Positions 11,101 through 20,495 of a stretch of DNA of 64,000 bases are shown in pieces (position 1 is the first letter of the stretch; each line of letters opens with the position of its first letter). Made by a program: the position numbers and the translations under genes. The notes beneath the pieces are model-generated. The model was not told the DNA's origin, did not search any database, and saw only the letters and a list, made by a program, of their open reading frames with translations. The stretch covers positions 13,721,188-13,785,187 of the forward strand of contig NC_037600.1 in assembly GCF_003073045.1 (NCBI RefSeq). The letters are read 5' to 3'. The stretch is from Pomacea canaliculata. Lineage: Eukaryota > Mollusca > Gastropoda > Architaenioglossa > Ampullariidae.

Positions 11101-14100
11101 GCAGGTGGGCATAACTGTGACAGTGGTCTACAGGCTTGAGCAGGTACCTCAAGTAGCAGAGGACCAGGCTCCCAAAACAGCTTGTGGCCAGGATCAGAAC
11201 CTTCTTGTAAATTGCCACATTTACTTTGATGACACTCTTGTTGGGAAGGGATGTGCTAAGAGTCGTAAAGAGGCACAGAAACTGGCATATGAAAATTTGC
11301 AAAACAGACTTTGTTCTGAGTCATTTGCTGCCATTGCTGCTGGACCAAAGATACCAGAAAACCCATCCAGTTTGCCTGACTTCCTTGATGTTGTCTATAA
11401 AGGAGCAAAACCACAGCAAGGTGGGTTAACTCTTACCATATAGTATAAGAAGTACTCACTATATGTAGTGCAAGAAGTACCTTTTCTAAGATTCAGTAGC
11501 TTGCTCACAAAGGACAATTTTGTGGAGGTTTTTTTTCCTTTTTTTTTTTACCTGAGAGAATTGAGCTTAATAAGAACCAACAATTTTACCTGATAGTCTA
11601 AACTCTTTTATGGATGAGAAAACTGTTAATTAGTTGTATAGTGTGTGTAATACCATATTATAGTATTAATCTTGTGTTAATGTTGAAGATTTAAACACAC
11701 ATTCATCTTGCTTATAGGAGAGCTCATGGTATCTAAAAAAATAAAATACTATATGCTCAAACACTTCTATCCATCCAAACAACTTATATAATCGAATGTG
11801 CACAGAGAATTTGAAAAAATAAAAATTAAGCATAGGTATGCATTTATTTAAAGACCTATAACTTGCTTAAAATGAAAGATATTTATTTATTCAGAGTTAT
11901 AATAAAGGAATAATAAATATTTATAATATAGAAGGGGACAAGTCATTTAGAAAAGCAACCTTGTAAACTTCAGTTGTATCTAAGACCTTATGAAAAAGTT
12001 TTTCAACCAATTGTCTACAAATACTTTTCCACTTAGCTTAGAGACACAGTCAGTAATATTTTAAAATGTGTCCAAAATAAGTGATTTGAGCATTTTCATT
12101 TTTATAAATAAGTGAAATGAATAACGAAGGAGATTATCTTGAAAAAGCATCCCCTGTGGGTTGGGAATTGGATGTGTAGTACTGAAGGCTACAATAAGAG
12201 CATGTTCTTCACGTGATTTGTTAGGCAGCAACAGTCACAAGCTCAGCCTTATGAAGCTTCACCCACCGGATCCAAATGCCGACCCTGATGATATTGTCAT
12301 CATGGAGTCAGAAGGCGACAACCTAGAAGAAAATGCCTTTAAGGTACTGGAGTTTTCAGCCACCAAGAATGGCATGTTGCTCAGCTGGCGACAGCTGGAC
12401 AAGGGCAATGCTCCAGGCAGTTTCAGGTACATCGTGTTTTGTTTGAGAAATGTACCATGGCACCTCGATTTGCATTACTTGAGGGTCTTCATGAAACATA
12501 GTGATTTCTTATGCCTGAAGTGTACATCTTCCTCTTATTTTTTATATCTGAGTTTATCTTCCCCTCATTTTTTTCACCTGCCAACTTGCCATATATCCTC
12601 CACAAAGACACAGACGCAGTGGACAGTATATTGCAGGCATTTATACCATGGTTTACCATTGATTGAAGTGAATGGGCATGGAAATTATTTTTAAGTGACT
12701 TTGATCTAATCATATATTGATATGAGATTGATCAAGTCCAGTAAGTATAAGGGTTTATTTCTGTCTTTAGAAGTACATGTATGTAGACAAAACAAAATAT
12801 TATTGCTAAATAATTATGACCTTTTGAGTCAATATCTATAAGTCCTTTCAAGCCTACTGAATATAAACATTGAGACTATCAGGTCAGCTCTTTCCACATT
12901 TCTGCATATGTCTGTTTCTTCATATTATAGGGTACTAGTTAAATTTCCAATATTGGTTCAACCACCTTGCAGGTGGACTTTAGGCTTCAAGTGGTTGCTA
13001 TCAACCAACAACCAAATGAATGTCTGGTCATCATTTTCAGGTGTGAAATGATTCTTCAGAACACGAAAAAGGTAGTTGGAGTGTCTACATCCAAAACCAA
13101 GGCCCGCAATGCAGCGGCTGCCCTCATGCTGGTGGATATGTACCAAAACCAGGATGTTGTCAAGGTATTCAATCTGTACTAAGAAGTCTTTTTTCCTGTG
13201 CAGTTTTGTTTATGAAAATACAGAAATACACATTCTGACAAGACATCATTCCTTTTGAGAATTTAGTGTGGGTCACATCATTCAGGCTGTTTATAGATTT
13301 TGTGTTTTTTTCTTGTCTGGCGAGCAGCTAAAACAGTTTTTTTTCATCTTTGTCCTTAAGTGGATAGCATTAGTTATAGTTCATCGAAGACAGTTACAAT
13401 TTTTATGTGGGATGAATTTGCTACATCCGACTGCTGGGATCAGTCTTCAGACTTTCATCGCCATTTGTTCAGGCAAACTGCTGCTCATGACTTCGAACAG
13501 TGAAGAATTTGGAAGACCTTAGTTTAAAGTTATTAATGCAGTTCTCATTTACTTGCCTACATAAGACCCACATATTTTTGGATTAGGTCAATTTATGCAG
13601 TTAAATTCTATTGCTGCTGGCTGTCAGAACACAAAGACAGGTCCGCTGATGGCAGTAATAGTTTTAAGACGGCGTCATTGTCTATGGTCGGCAGATTTCC
13701 CTCCCAGACAACGAGGCTGGGAAAATATCATACAAAGAGATCGAAGAGCGAGCGAGGGAGTTGAAAGCGGAGGGTCCATACCGCTCCGAGCGAGTGGACT
13801 GTGACTTGACCGTGCCGGATGAACGAGCTGAGGAGAAATGCAAGGCCGTGAACCGACAGAAAGCAGGGGCACAGCAAAGCGACAAGGCGGCCGGCAGTCA
13901 GACCTGGGACAAGCCAGATACTGAGCTAAAGCAGTGGCTGGACAACGAACTTCGACCTTGGCTGGAAGACGCCATCGTGGAACGAATAGAAAAATACACA
14001 AGCAAGGTATGCATCTTTCGCCATTTTATTTATATATATATAGAGAGAGAGACTATATTGTGTCATGTCTCGGATATCGCCTGCCCTTTTCCCTTTCTTT

Positions 14101-14992
14101 TTTCTTTTTTTAACCCCGTTCGTTCTTTCTTGTGCTCCCTTTTTGTTTGTTTGGATTTTTTTCTCTCATCTGTTTGCTTGCTTGCTGTTAGCTTTGTTAT
14201 TACTTTTTTTATTATTAGAAGAAGGCTAGTTAACCCAAATTCTTTTTAATACAGTGTAGCAGTATTTCGGAAGTATCTTAAAGAACTTAAAAATAACCCG
14301 CACACTATTGAAAAGGCATGTTAACTCCTGTGGTTTCCAAGAGTTAACTTTTCTAAAAGAGATAACAGCAAAAATACACAGACGCGGTCGTTCCTAACAG
14401 TAATATCGATGCTCTCTGTGTGAAGCTGACCCTGGAGGAGCTGGTGTTCGAGTTCCCGAGGTCGGCACGAAGGTTCGCTCTGGCCGCGGCCCAGAGCTTC
14501 TACTTGGTGACAGGAGCACGTGGTTCACAGGACCAGGGCTTTTGGCCTGGTGCTCGACACCGAGGCCATACCCCACAGGTAGGTGTTTTGGATCTGTAGG
14601 TGTGTGGGCGTGTGAGCATGTTTTCTTTCCCTACCGAGTTTGGCGACTTGACAATATCTGCGGTCGGCTCTCCGTATCTCGATACAACAATTTCAGAACG
14701 AAAAAAAGTATGGTTTTGAGCTTCATTAATTGATGTATATATGTTTATTTTTAAGGAAATGGTGAAGATCTTGCATGTGAACAAGGGAAAAAGCGGCCGC
14801 TACCAGATAATCTTTGCCAACAAACCCTTCTCGGCGGCGCAACAGGCAGACTTCGTCCGCCGGTTCCCGGCGATCCACAAGGCCCGGGCCAAAGCCATGG
14901 CCGAGCGGGAACGACAGAGGAAGGACTTTGGCAGTGGTGACCTCAGAGAAGAACGAGAAAACCTCAAAGAAGTTGAAACTGAAGAAGACTGA
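5123..14992 (+). CDS. NKRF-like nuclear RNA-binding protein (dsRBD-like and R3H-like domains)
   Basis: Coding exons: 5123-5233, 5890-6028, 6966-8904, 9297-9521, 9886-10035, 10400-10582, 11105-11420, 12225-12426, 13041-13164, 13695-14006, 14426-14578, 14756-14992. All phases agree if one base is restored near 7946, giving about 1,363 residues. Exon 3 (residues about 84-730) is low-complexity, rich in Ser, Gly and Arg, with 110-residue repeats and RG-rich patches. Residues about 917-1020 and 1060-1130 are dsRBD-like; the second has RCEMILQNTKKVVGV then SKTKARNAAAALML, matching the order in human NKRF. Exons 11-12 resemble an R3H domain. NKRF is a nuclear/nucleolar protein linked to XRN2 and NF-kappa-B target repression. 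I see no G-patch, so orthology is uncertain; the vertebrate protein is about half this length. The intron after 9521 uses a GC donor. Confidence 0.6.
5270..5472 (-). mobile_element. LINE 3' end fragment (ORF2 C-terminus), antisense in intron
   Basis: Read on the minus strand, the frame from 5472 gives LDWNTQGKRRVGRPKQTWKR followed by ESEAKDVGTPWAQL. In a shifted frame it then gives WVRW, a stop, GVVATSRSNKE. The order GKR-x-RGRPK-x-TW, then a charged stretch, then W-R-x-x-V-A is the usual C-terminal tail of non-LTR retrotransposon endonuclease/reverse-transcriptase proteins. The fragment carries at least one frameshift and a stop, so it is dead. It starts about 35 bases after the donor of the first coding exon of the NKRF-like gene. 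Confidence 0.65.
6179..6372. mobile_element. hAT-type MITE with 8-bp target-site duplication
   Basis: The element begins CAGTGGTGCCCCACCT and ends with the near-complementary AGGTTGGGCATCCCTG, so the ends form an imperfect inverted repeat of the CAGNGGTGCCCAACCT kind common in hAT elements. It is flanked on both sides by the same eight bases, GCTTAGCC (6171-6178 and 6373-6380), the duplication length typical of hAT insertion. It is 194 bp long and has no transposase. It lies in the intron between coding exons 2 and 3 of the NKRF-like gene. Confidence 0.85.
7376..8200 (+). repeat. Coding tandem repeat, period about 330 bp (110 residues), about 2.5 copies
   Basis: Inside exon 3 of the NKRF-like gene, blocks of the same order recur: ADMRGESF, then a SRQTQNQTF-like stretch, then GQRSESSGG, then ITHSLGVGRGQN, then GNQKMRKPR, then ESMNHGYGRDQA. 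Corresponding ATG codons of the last block lie at 7649 and 7978, 329 bases apart instead of 330, which exposes the missing base near 7946. The third copy is partial and runs into a Gly-rich region. Confidence 0.85.
9522..9885 (+). other. GC-AG intron
   Basis: The intron starts GCAAGT after AAG and ends TTTTAG before CACGACTG. Phase 0 on both sides fits only this GC donor; the nearest GT (a few bases later) would shift the frame of the well-formed next exon. AAG/GCAAGT is the known consensus for the minor GC-AG class. Confidence 0.75.
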
Positions 14993-15567
14993 AGTCAAGG
15001 AGATGTGTGTGTATGTCAGTGCGCGCGTGTGTGCGTATGTATGCGCATGGGCTAGTCCGTCAGCAGCATGTGTCGAGATGTAAAAAGAGTGAAAAGATGA
15101 GGCAGAAATGTGACCTGTTCGATGACAGTGATAACAGACTGCACTGAAAAGGAAACATTTTGAAACTGATTGGACAACCAGGTTCCATGTTGGGTCATGT
15201 TGAAACTTCTCGTTCGGCTTCATCCTCATTTCCTTGCTCTCGGACGTGTTCCATTGCTTGTTGCATTCTGTATTCCATTTTTCTTCTAAAGCTTGAGAAA
15301 GAAGACATTGATGACTGCTCACGCTCCTGCTTGGGCGTGATCGCATGTTTAAGTCTGAACTATGACTATCATTCAAGCTGTAATGGAAACTCGTTTTCTG
15401 TTTGAACGAGATGGATGAATGTGAGAGTGGAGACACAGGTGGGCAGGCGTATACCTCATGGCATTATGTTGGTATGTTTCATGCATATCTATATTTTAAG
15501 ATTTTTGCAACGCAAAGAGAAATTAATTGATAGTTTGAAATTGTTCATATTGAATCTTGGTGGTTTT

Positions 15568-15573
15568 AATAAA
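15568..15573 (+). terminator. Candidate poly(A) signal of the NKRF-like gene
   Basis: This is the first AATAAA after the stop codon at 14990-14992, about 580 bases downstream. Use of this site is inferred from sequence only. Confidence 0.35.
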
Positions 15574-15635
15574 CTAAAAACATGCAGCTCGGTGGTTGTT
15601 ATAAACTCATCATTTGTTTTCCTTTGCTTTGACAG

Positions 15636-15700
15636 TACGTGGAGATCGGATATCGTGGGTTCGTGTCTCATCTCAGGCACGTCGTTACCACCCACTTGAG
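15636..15700 (+). mobile_element. Partial SINE remnant
   Basis: The stretch GTGGGTTCGTGTCTCATCTC followed by AGGCACG resembles the box B region of the SINE about 200 bases downstream (CTGGGTTGAGCTCTCGTCTC then GGGCACG). The box A half is not recognisable. Confidence 0.3.
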
Positions 15701-15837
15701 CATATGCCGGTTGCTTAGAAATGATATAACCTTTGTTGCTAGTTTAGTGCAAAGCATTTATTATTTCCCCATCCCCCCCTCGACACACACCCATAACTTT
15801 CACGTTCCCCTGCTCGCTGTCTCCCTTTCTGTCCCCG

Positions 15838-15945
15838 GGCGGTCCGGTGGCGCAACGGTTAGCGCTTTCAGCAATACAGTGAGAGTTGGCTGTCCTGGGT
15901 TGAGCTCTCGTCTCGGGCACGGTGTTCTTTGCCAAGTCAAACATA
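15838..15945 (+). mobile_element. tRNA-derived SINE, best preserved copy
   Basis: It has an RNA polymerase III box A-like segment (GGTGGCGCAACGGTTAGCGC) and a box B-like segment (CTGGGTTGAGCTCTCGTC) about 45 bases apart, as in tRNA-derived SINE heads. It cannot fold as a functional tRNA: the acceptor stem ends do not pair. Related decayed copies lie at 4444-4560 and, inverted, at 55,965-56,065. Confidence 0.6.
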
Positions 15946-16546
15946 TTTTCATAAACTGTCTTACACAGGTCTTAAAGACCAACCTGAAGGGTTTGCCTTT
16001 TGTTTTCAGATATCAGTAGACCTATATTTTTCTGACATAGCAGCTAGCAAATCTGTCAGAAGGAGTCCTTGGCGCATCGGACCGAACAGAACACTACTAT
16101 AGCAAAGAACATTAAGAATTTTTTTGGATTCAAACTCTCTTCGCTAGGGTGATATAGTCCATCGTCTGTTCTTCGTTGACCATGATTATGATAATACTTT
16201 ATCGCTCCTTGGCGAGACTGTACACCACCAAAGCTCGTCAGTAATAAAAGCCACAGATTACGACCACTCATCCACACATTACATAATAACAGAACACTTA
16301 TACAACTCATCAGACAGCAAATTAAAGGGATTCTAAAGGCAAAATAAAACTGCTTAGAATCGCGTACAGAGTAGGATAAATTTGAATCTCGTCTATTTAT
16401 ATGTGTGTTCATGTGGAAAATGTTGAAGGTTTTTAGTAGAATGTTGTGTTTAATAACAGAAATTACACGGGACTCTTTTTTTGCTTCGACTAAATCTCGT
16501 TCTCCGTCACGTGACCCTACGACGTGTGGTTTCCATAGTGAGAACC

Positions 16547-16655
16547 ATGCCTCGAGAATGTGCTGCACCCGACTGCCTCGAAAAGATGGGAAAAGAGGAT
16601 AATTTTTATGTCCTTGTTGTCCTTGTGCAATGTTTTGAAGCAGTTTTTCCTTAGT
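16547..16655 (+). pseudogene. THAP-like N-terminus, possible truncated exon
   Basis: An ATG at 16547 opens MPRECAAPDCLEKMGKEDNF and runs to a stop after 35 residues. M-P-x-x-C-x4-C is how THAP zinc-finger domains begin (in DNA-binding host proteins and P-element-type transposases), and NFYVLV sits where the conserved FxxFP would be expected. The rest of the domain was not found nearby. A CACGTG box lies at 16507-16513, before the ATG. With only two cysteines visible this could be chance. Confidence 0.25.
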
Positions 16656-17064
16656 TCCATCACTGAGAATAAAGATACATTATTAAAATTATAAAATATA
16701 CTTTTAACAAATTCATTATGCTTTCACTTTTTTCATGGATTATTTTAGTAGTTGTTTCCAACATCTCATGCCATACATTAAAAAAAATTACATAAATATG
16801 TCCCTGTTCTCAACTGACGAAAAACATTTTTTTCTGAATTAAGGTCTTTAACGGCAGCGACTGATGATTTACTGACTGTGACAATGAATATACAGACATA
16901 TAAAGGAATAATGCATGTTATCATTAATTCACACAACATTTTGAACTTCTTGTGACTGTACTAGATTCTGTGGTCTGGCGACAACAGTGACTGTGCCATG
17001 TACATGTCCTCCATGTGTGAGTGTCAAGACCCTGGGTCAGGCCGTGTGATGGACAGGAGAGTGC

Positions 17065-17432
17065 TATACTTTTGTAATAACACTCTTCCCGGAGCAAGTC
17101 GTCCTGTTGAATATCACGCCGCAAAGACTCTTTTTGACCGGATCGCCCGGTACAGGTAAAACTGTGGTGCTGTTGATGATGGCCATACAGTGGTTGCAAT
17201 GTGGTCACCACGTCTACATTGTGAGTGTCTGGAGATGCAGTGACGCAGTCTGCACCATCTGTATCACTTGTTGCTGCACACAATAAACACACAACAGTCA
17301 GAAGGTGTATCACCCAATCATCTTCACCTCCTGAAGTATAATTTTCATGACCGTAAAGAAGAAGAGAAGAACGTCAACGACTTCTCACAGGCGGCGAGCG
17401 GAGGGTCGTTGTACATCATCACTGATGACGTG
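17065..17432 (+). CDS. P-loop NTPase domain exon(s), frame-broken gene or remnant
   Basis: On the plus strand a frame reads FPEQVVLLNITPQRLFLTG, then SPGTGKTVVLLMMAIQWL and HHVYIVSVWR. GSPGTGKT is a textbook Walker A motif after a beta-strand. A one-base shift near 17258 leads into LYHLLLHTINTQQSEGVSP, then HLLKYNFHD and GGSLYIITDDV, which looks like a Walker B strand (four hydrophobics then D-D). Restoring one base gives continuous protein-like sequence to a good donor (GTGAT then GTGAGT) at 17432. It therefore resembles a Schlafen/DUF2075-like or superfamily-1-like NTPase core; the exact family is not established. The exon start is unclear because a stop lies just upstream of 17060. A one-base deletion may be a real lesion or an assembly error. 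Confidence 0.5.
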
Positions 17433-17837
17433 ATGTGAGTAGTACAGCGTGTGATGTGATGATAGACATCAAGGGATCTTTTATCTCATAATCACCACCA
17501 GGTGTTACACAGTATTTCCTCAATGGTTGTGACACCTGATGAAGGTGTTGTAATGTAACTAAACGAAGATTTGTCCTGTTTCACAGTTACACAAATTGTG
17601 GCATCATTTTTACGTCATTTGCACATCGTGTATTCGAGCTCATTTATTTATTTATTATTCACTCAATCACATATTCTAAATTGACACCAGCAGCATCTTC
17701 AGCAGCTGCTACTGACAGTAAGGTTTTATGTGAACTTCCACTGATTATATTTAGAGAATTAGATGTGCTTTCTTGTTGTGGGTTTTCATTAAGAGACCTA
17801 CAATTATCAGCGCTAAGAGACTTCGCTTTGCTTTTAG

Positions 17838-17960
17838 GGGCCACCATCAGACGGTCTGTTCCTGCATCACCATCATCCGCACCAGCAACGACTCTTACCA
17901 TATCAACTCACCCATTGTACGTGCCATCTTCAGAAGATTCACAGATGGGATTTTTATATA
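17838..17960 (+). CDS. Candidate further exon of the P-loop NTPase gene
   Basis: After the acceptor GCTTTTAG at 17837, a frame reads GHHQTVCSCITIIRTSNDSY, then HINSPIVRAIFRRFTDG. Its entry phase (one base, then GGC) matches the exit phase of the NTPase exon ending at 17432. The donor is uncertain: one giving the phase needed by the next candidate exon lies near 17918, another near 17960. The other frames here also look open, so confidence is low. Confidence 0.3.
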
Positions 17961-18005
17961 TGTATAAGGAGACTGTCGCTGATCGAAACATATTTTTGTT
18001 TCAGG

Positions 18006-18629
18006 TTTTGTATCTGAGCTATTTTGGTGGCCGCACACCAAAAGAGGCACTGTAAAGTCTGCTGAAGCATCTGCTTGCTCCAAAACTATTTTATACAGCT
18101 TGGAAGGGAGGAAGGAAAAACGAAGATTTAACACCTTGCAACATTTAAAAGCCACAATTTATGGTAAGTAGCATTCACAGCAGTTTTAGGGATTTGGGAT
18201 GGAGATTTTTAAGCTTACCTTTCCAGTCACAAAGAATGCCCTTAACACCTAGCTTGTCATTAATTTTAATTTGGCACCATTTTAAGAGCCCTTTTTTCTG
18301 CAACTTCCAAGACTCTAGTCTTTGATTTACATTAGTTGCTGTAAAAAAGTTCATATTTTAAAAATTAATCATGCCTTTGACAGTATGCCACCAGCAATAA
18401 TACACAATTTTCTCCTAAGCAAATGATGTTAAGACTAATGTAATTGCAAAGATAATTTCTTAGTGTATATTGTACACGTTTTTGGAAAGCTAACACCTGT
18501 TTCTTTTCAACTCACATGAAATTGCTTTCTTTTTTTTTTTGTTGTTGTCCAGAGCCCATACTGAAACGATACAACGATGTCACAATGGCCACTTTGGACA
18601 AGTACACAGGGGAATGGCTGGCCATATCA
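18006..18629 (+). CDS. Two spliceable exons of an unrecognised gene, possibly the 3' part of the NTPase gene
   Basis: Exon one (18006-18161) follows TTTGTTTCAG and ends in TATG then GTAAGT; it reads FVSELFWWPHTKRGTVKSAE and ends ATIY. Exon two (about 18553-18629) follows TTGTTGTTGTCCAG and reads EPILKRYNDVTMATLDKYTG then EWLAISG before GTGACT. Phases agree across the junction (one base plus two). The composition is protein-like and both splice sites of the intron are strong. I do not recognise the family. The frame can also run on past 18629 into low-quality sequence, so the 3' end is open. Confidence 0.4.
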
Positions 18630-19209
18630 GGTGACTGTGATGGAGGCCGCAAGTGGAGGGAGGGAAAAAAAGCAACAAAGTGTGTCGAACACTTCATCTT
18701 GATGTTTTTTTTTGGGAGGGATGCTTGTATATATTATGTGTATGAGTTTTATACTTGGGTGTTTTATGGCCTTTTGAATGGGGCATTTGTAAATAATATT
18801 GATGCCTTGATATTTATTTTATGTTTATTCATTTATAGATCTTTTGAGAGGGGTGTTTACATTTAGTATTGGTTTATATTTTATGTTGGTGCATTTTTTT
18901 AATCTTTATTGACAGTAAGTAGAAATAAAATGGCTATTATTCATATTTACCGTGTTCTCCTGGTTAAATCATGATAAAACAAATGTGTGTCTGCTGGTTA
19001 TGATAGGGAATAAATAATGTATCTTAATATGTTTTTGATAATATACAACAACTTGCAAGTAAATATAGCCATTGCTAGTCTTGTTCTAATGACTTGTCAA
19101 CTGAAGGACGTTTTACAGACCAAAACAAATAACAATGTTTTAAATGTATCGAACCAAGCTGTCTTCAGCTACAACACCGCAGCAAAATAGGGTTAATATA
19201 TACCACCAA

Positions 19210-19480
19210 ATATATCATTGGGGCAATATTGGTTGAATGTGGGGTTTCTTTGGGCAATGCACGAATGGCCCAAGATTGGCTTTATAGACTGGCCCAAGAT
19301 TGGGATAAGATGGGCGATACCTTAGTACCAAGATTCGACCAAGACTTGCCCAATGTTGGGCCAAGCATGGGCCAACTATCCCCTCCAAGGAAGATCCAAT
19401 AGAGAGACCAAGGAAGAGCCAATATTGGTTCCAAGGCAGACCAAGGATGCACCAAGCTTGGCTGAATGTTTGCTCGGAAG
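19210..19480. repeat. Degenerate short-period repeat rich in TTGGGCCAA-like words
   Basis: Variants of a palindromic word recur many times in either orientation: GGCCCAAGATTGG (twice), GCCCAATGTTGGGCCAAG, GGGCCAACT, and CCAAGGAAGA / ACCAAGGAAGAG / CCAAGGCAGACCAAGG. The spacing is irregular, about 15-30 bases. The open frame it creates on the minus strand (rich in Gly, Leu and Pro) is a product of the repeat and not a gene. Confidence 0.6.
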
Positions 19481-20330
19481 TTAGTGGCACGACACGAGGT
19501 TTAAGTCAGCTCTCAGTACAACAAATATGGGCTAACCCATTTTTAGAATAAGTTTGGGTTTTATACAAGAGACTTGTGACATCTGTCGACACTTACTCTA
19601 CTCTCCGGTTCTCACGTCCTTAACGTAAATGTCATCACGTTATCAGCATGTGAAACTGCACGTGTCACAGCCGTCTACACCTCGGGCTATAAGAGATGTT
19701 GGGCAACAAGAGAGATTAATACCAGGACAAAACTTGACAACGGTCATTATAGGGTGTCTATGATAACGCTGTGTTCTTATATGTAGTGTTATTTTTCTGG
19801 ACGACGATCCTAGTCACACAGTTAATTTAAGGTCGTCAAAATCAGGTAGGTGTAAATTAAAGCCGGTATTATCTCGGATATTGTTAGTGGGGGTTAATAT
19901 GGTCAGTGTCGTGTATTATATTGTCAGATGGGGTTATTATAGTCAGTATTGTGGGTAGAGATCTCTAGAAAAAAAGGTTTGACTATTCGACTTTCACCTT
20001 CGCTGTAGGGTACCCTGCCTCCTATACACGGTAAATTAATCATAGAATTAATCATAGACAATGTTAAGCCAGCAAGAATTTTGTCAAAAGATCAATTTAA
20101 AGGAAAGCTTTAAAATTTACAACTGACCAATTATGTCTACAGTGCATCTGATGGAAACGGCTCACTGTTAGTAACATTCCTGTGAAGGCCTTGTCAGAGG
20201 TCAACAAGCAATAATTTGGTTGCACTAGGTGAAAATATTTATGTAGACTTGATGCACTTTCAGCTGAAATTGATCAAAATATCTTAGAATTATAGGAAAC
20301 TATTAAAGTACTGGCATTAAAACAGATATA

Positions 20331-20350
20331 ACACACACACACACACGTGT
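20331..20350. repeat. AC/GT microsatellite
   Basis: An alternating AC run of about 16 bases continues directly into GTGTGT, making a small palindromic dinucleotide repeat. Confidence 0.85.
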
Positions 20351-20495
20351 GTGCTATGTCTTTGTACTTACACATTCCACGCTGTACAATTTCTTAAAAC
20401 TACTCAGGCCACAAAATTATTGCTACTAACCGGCGATACATAAGATAATCAGTCAGTTTAGCTGAAGTTTGGTAATTTCCAGGTGCATGTGAGAA

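Larger units (their letters stand above)
18870..20480. other. Intergenic, AT-rich, with one repeat block
   Basis: No supported gene was found. The stretch holds the GGGCCAA-type repeat block (19,210-19,480) and an AC/GT microsatellite at 20,331-20,350. Confidence 0.5.

Noticed and set aside
13675-14001. 108-residue minus-strand frame
   Set aside because: Antisense shadow of NKRF-like exon 10.
14726-15436. 236-residue open frame on the minus strand
   Set aside because: It is antisense to the last NKRF-like exon and 3' UTR, with a low-complexity His/Thr stretch from a GT repeat and no splice or family support.
15838-15910. Possible tRNA gene
   Set aside because: Box A and B are present, but no acceptor stem or anticodon arm can be formed; it is a SINE head.
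16056-16568. 170-residue minus-strand open frame
   Set aside because: No recognisable motif and irregular composition; the plus strand offers a better, though weak, THAP-like reading in the same place.
17659-17901. Minus-strand frame with acidic, Ser/Asn-rich composition over the NTPase locus
   Set aside because: It is plausible by composition, but no exon structure extends it, whereas plus-strand candidates have matching splice phases. It is kept only as an alternative.
19215-19490. 91-residue minus-strand frame with repeated LGP/LPW pattern
   Set aside because: It arises from the GGGCCAA-type repeat, not from a gene.
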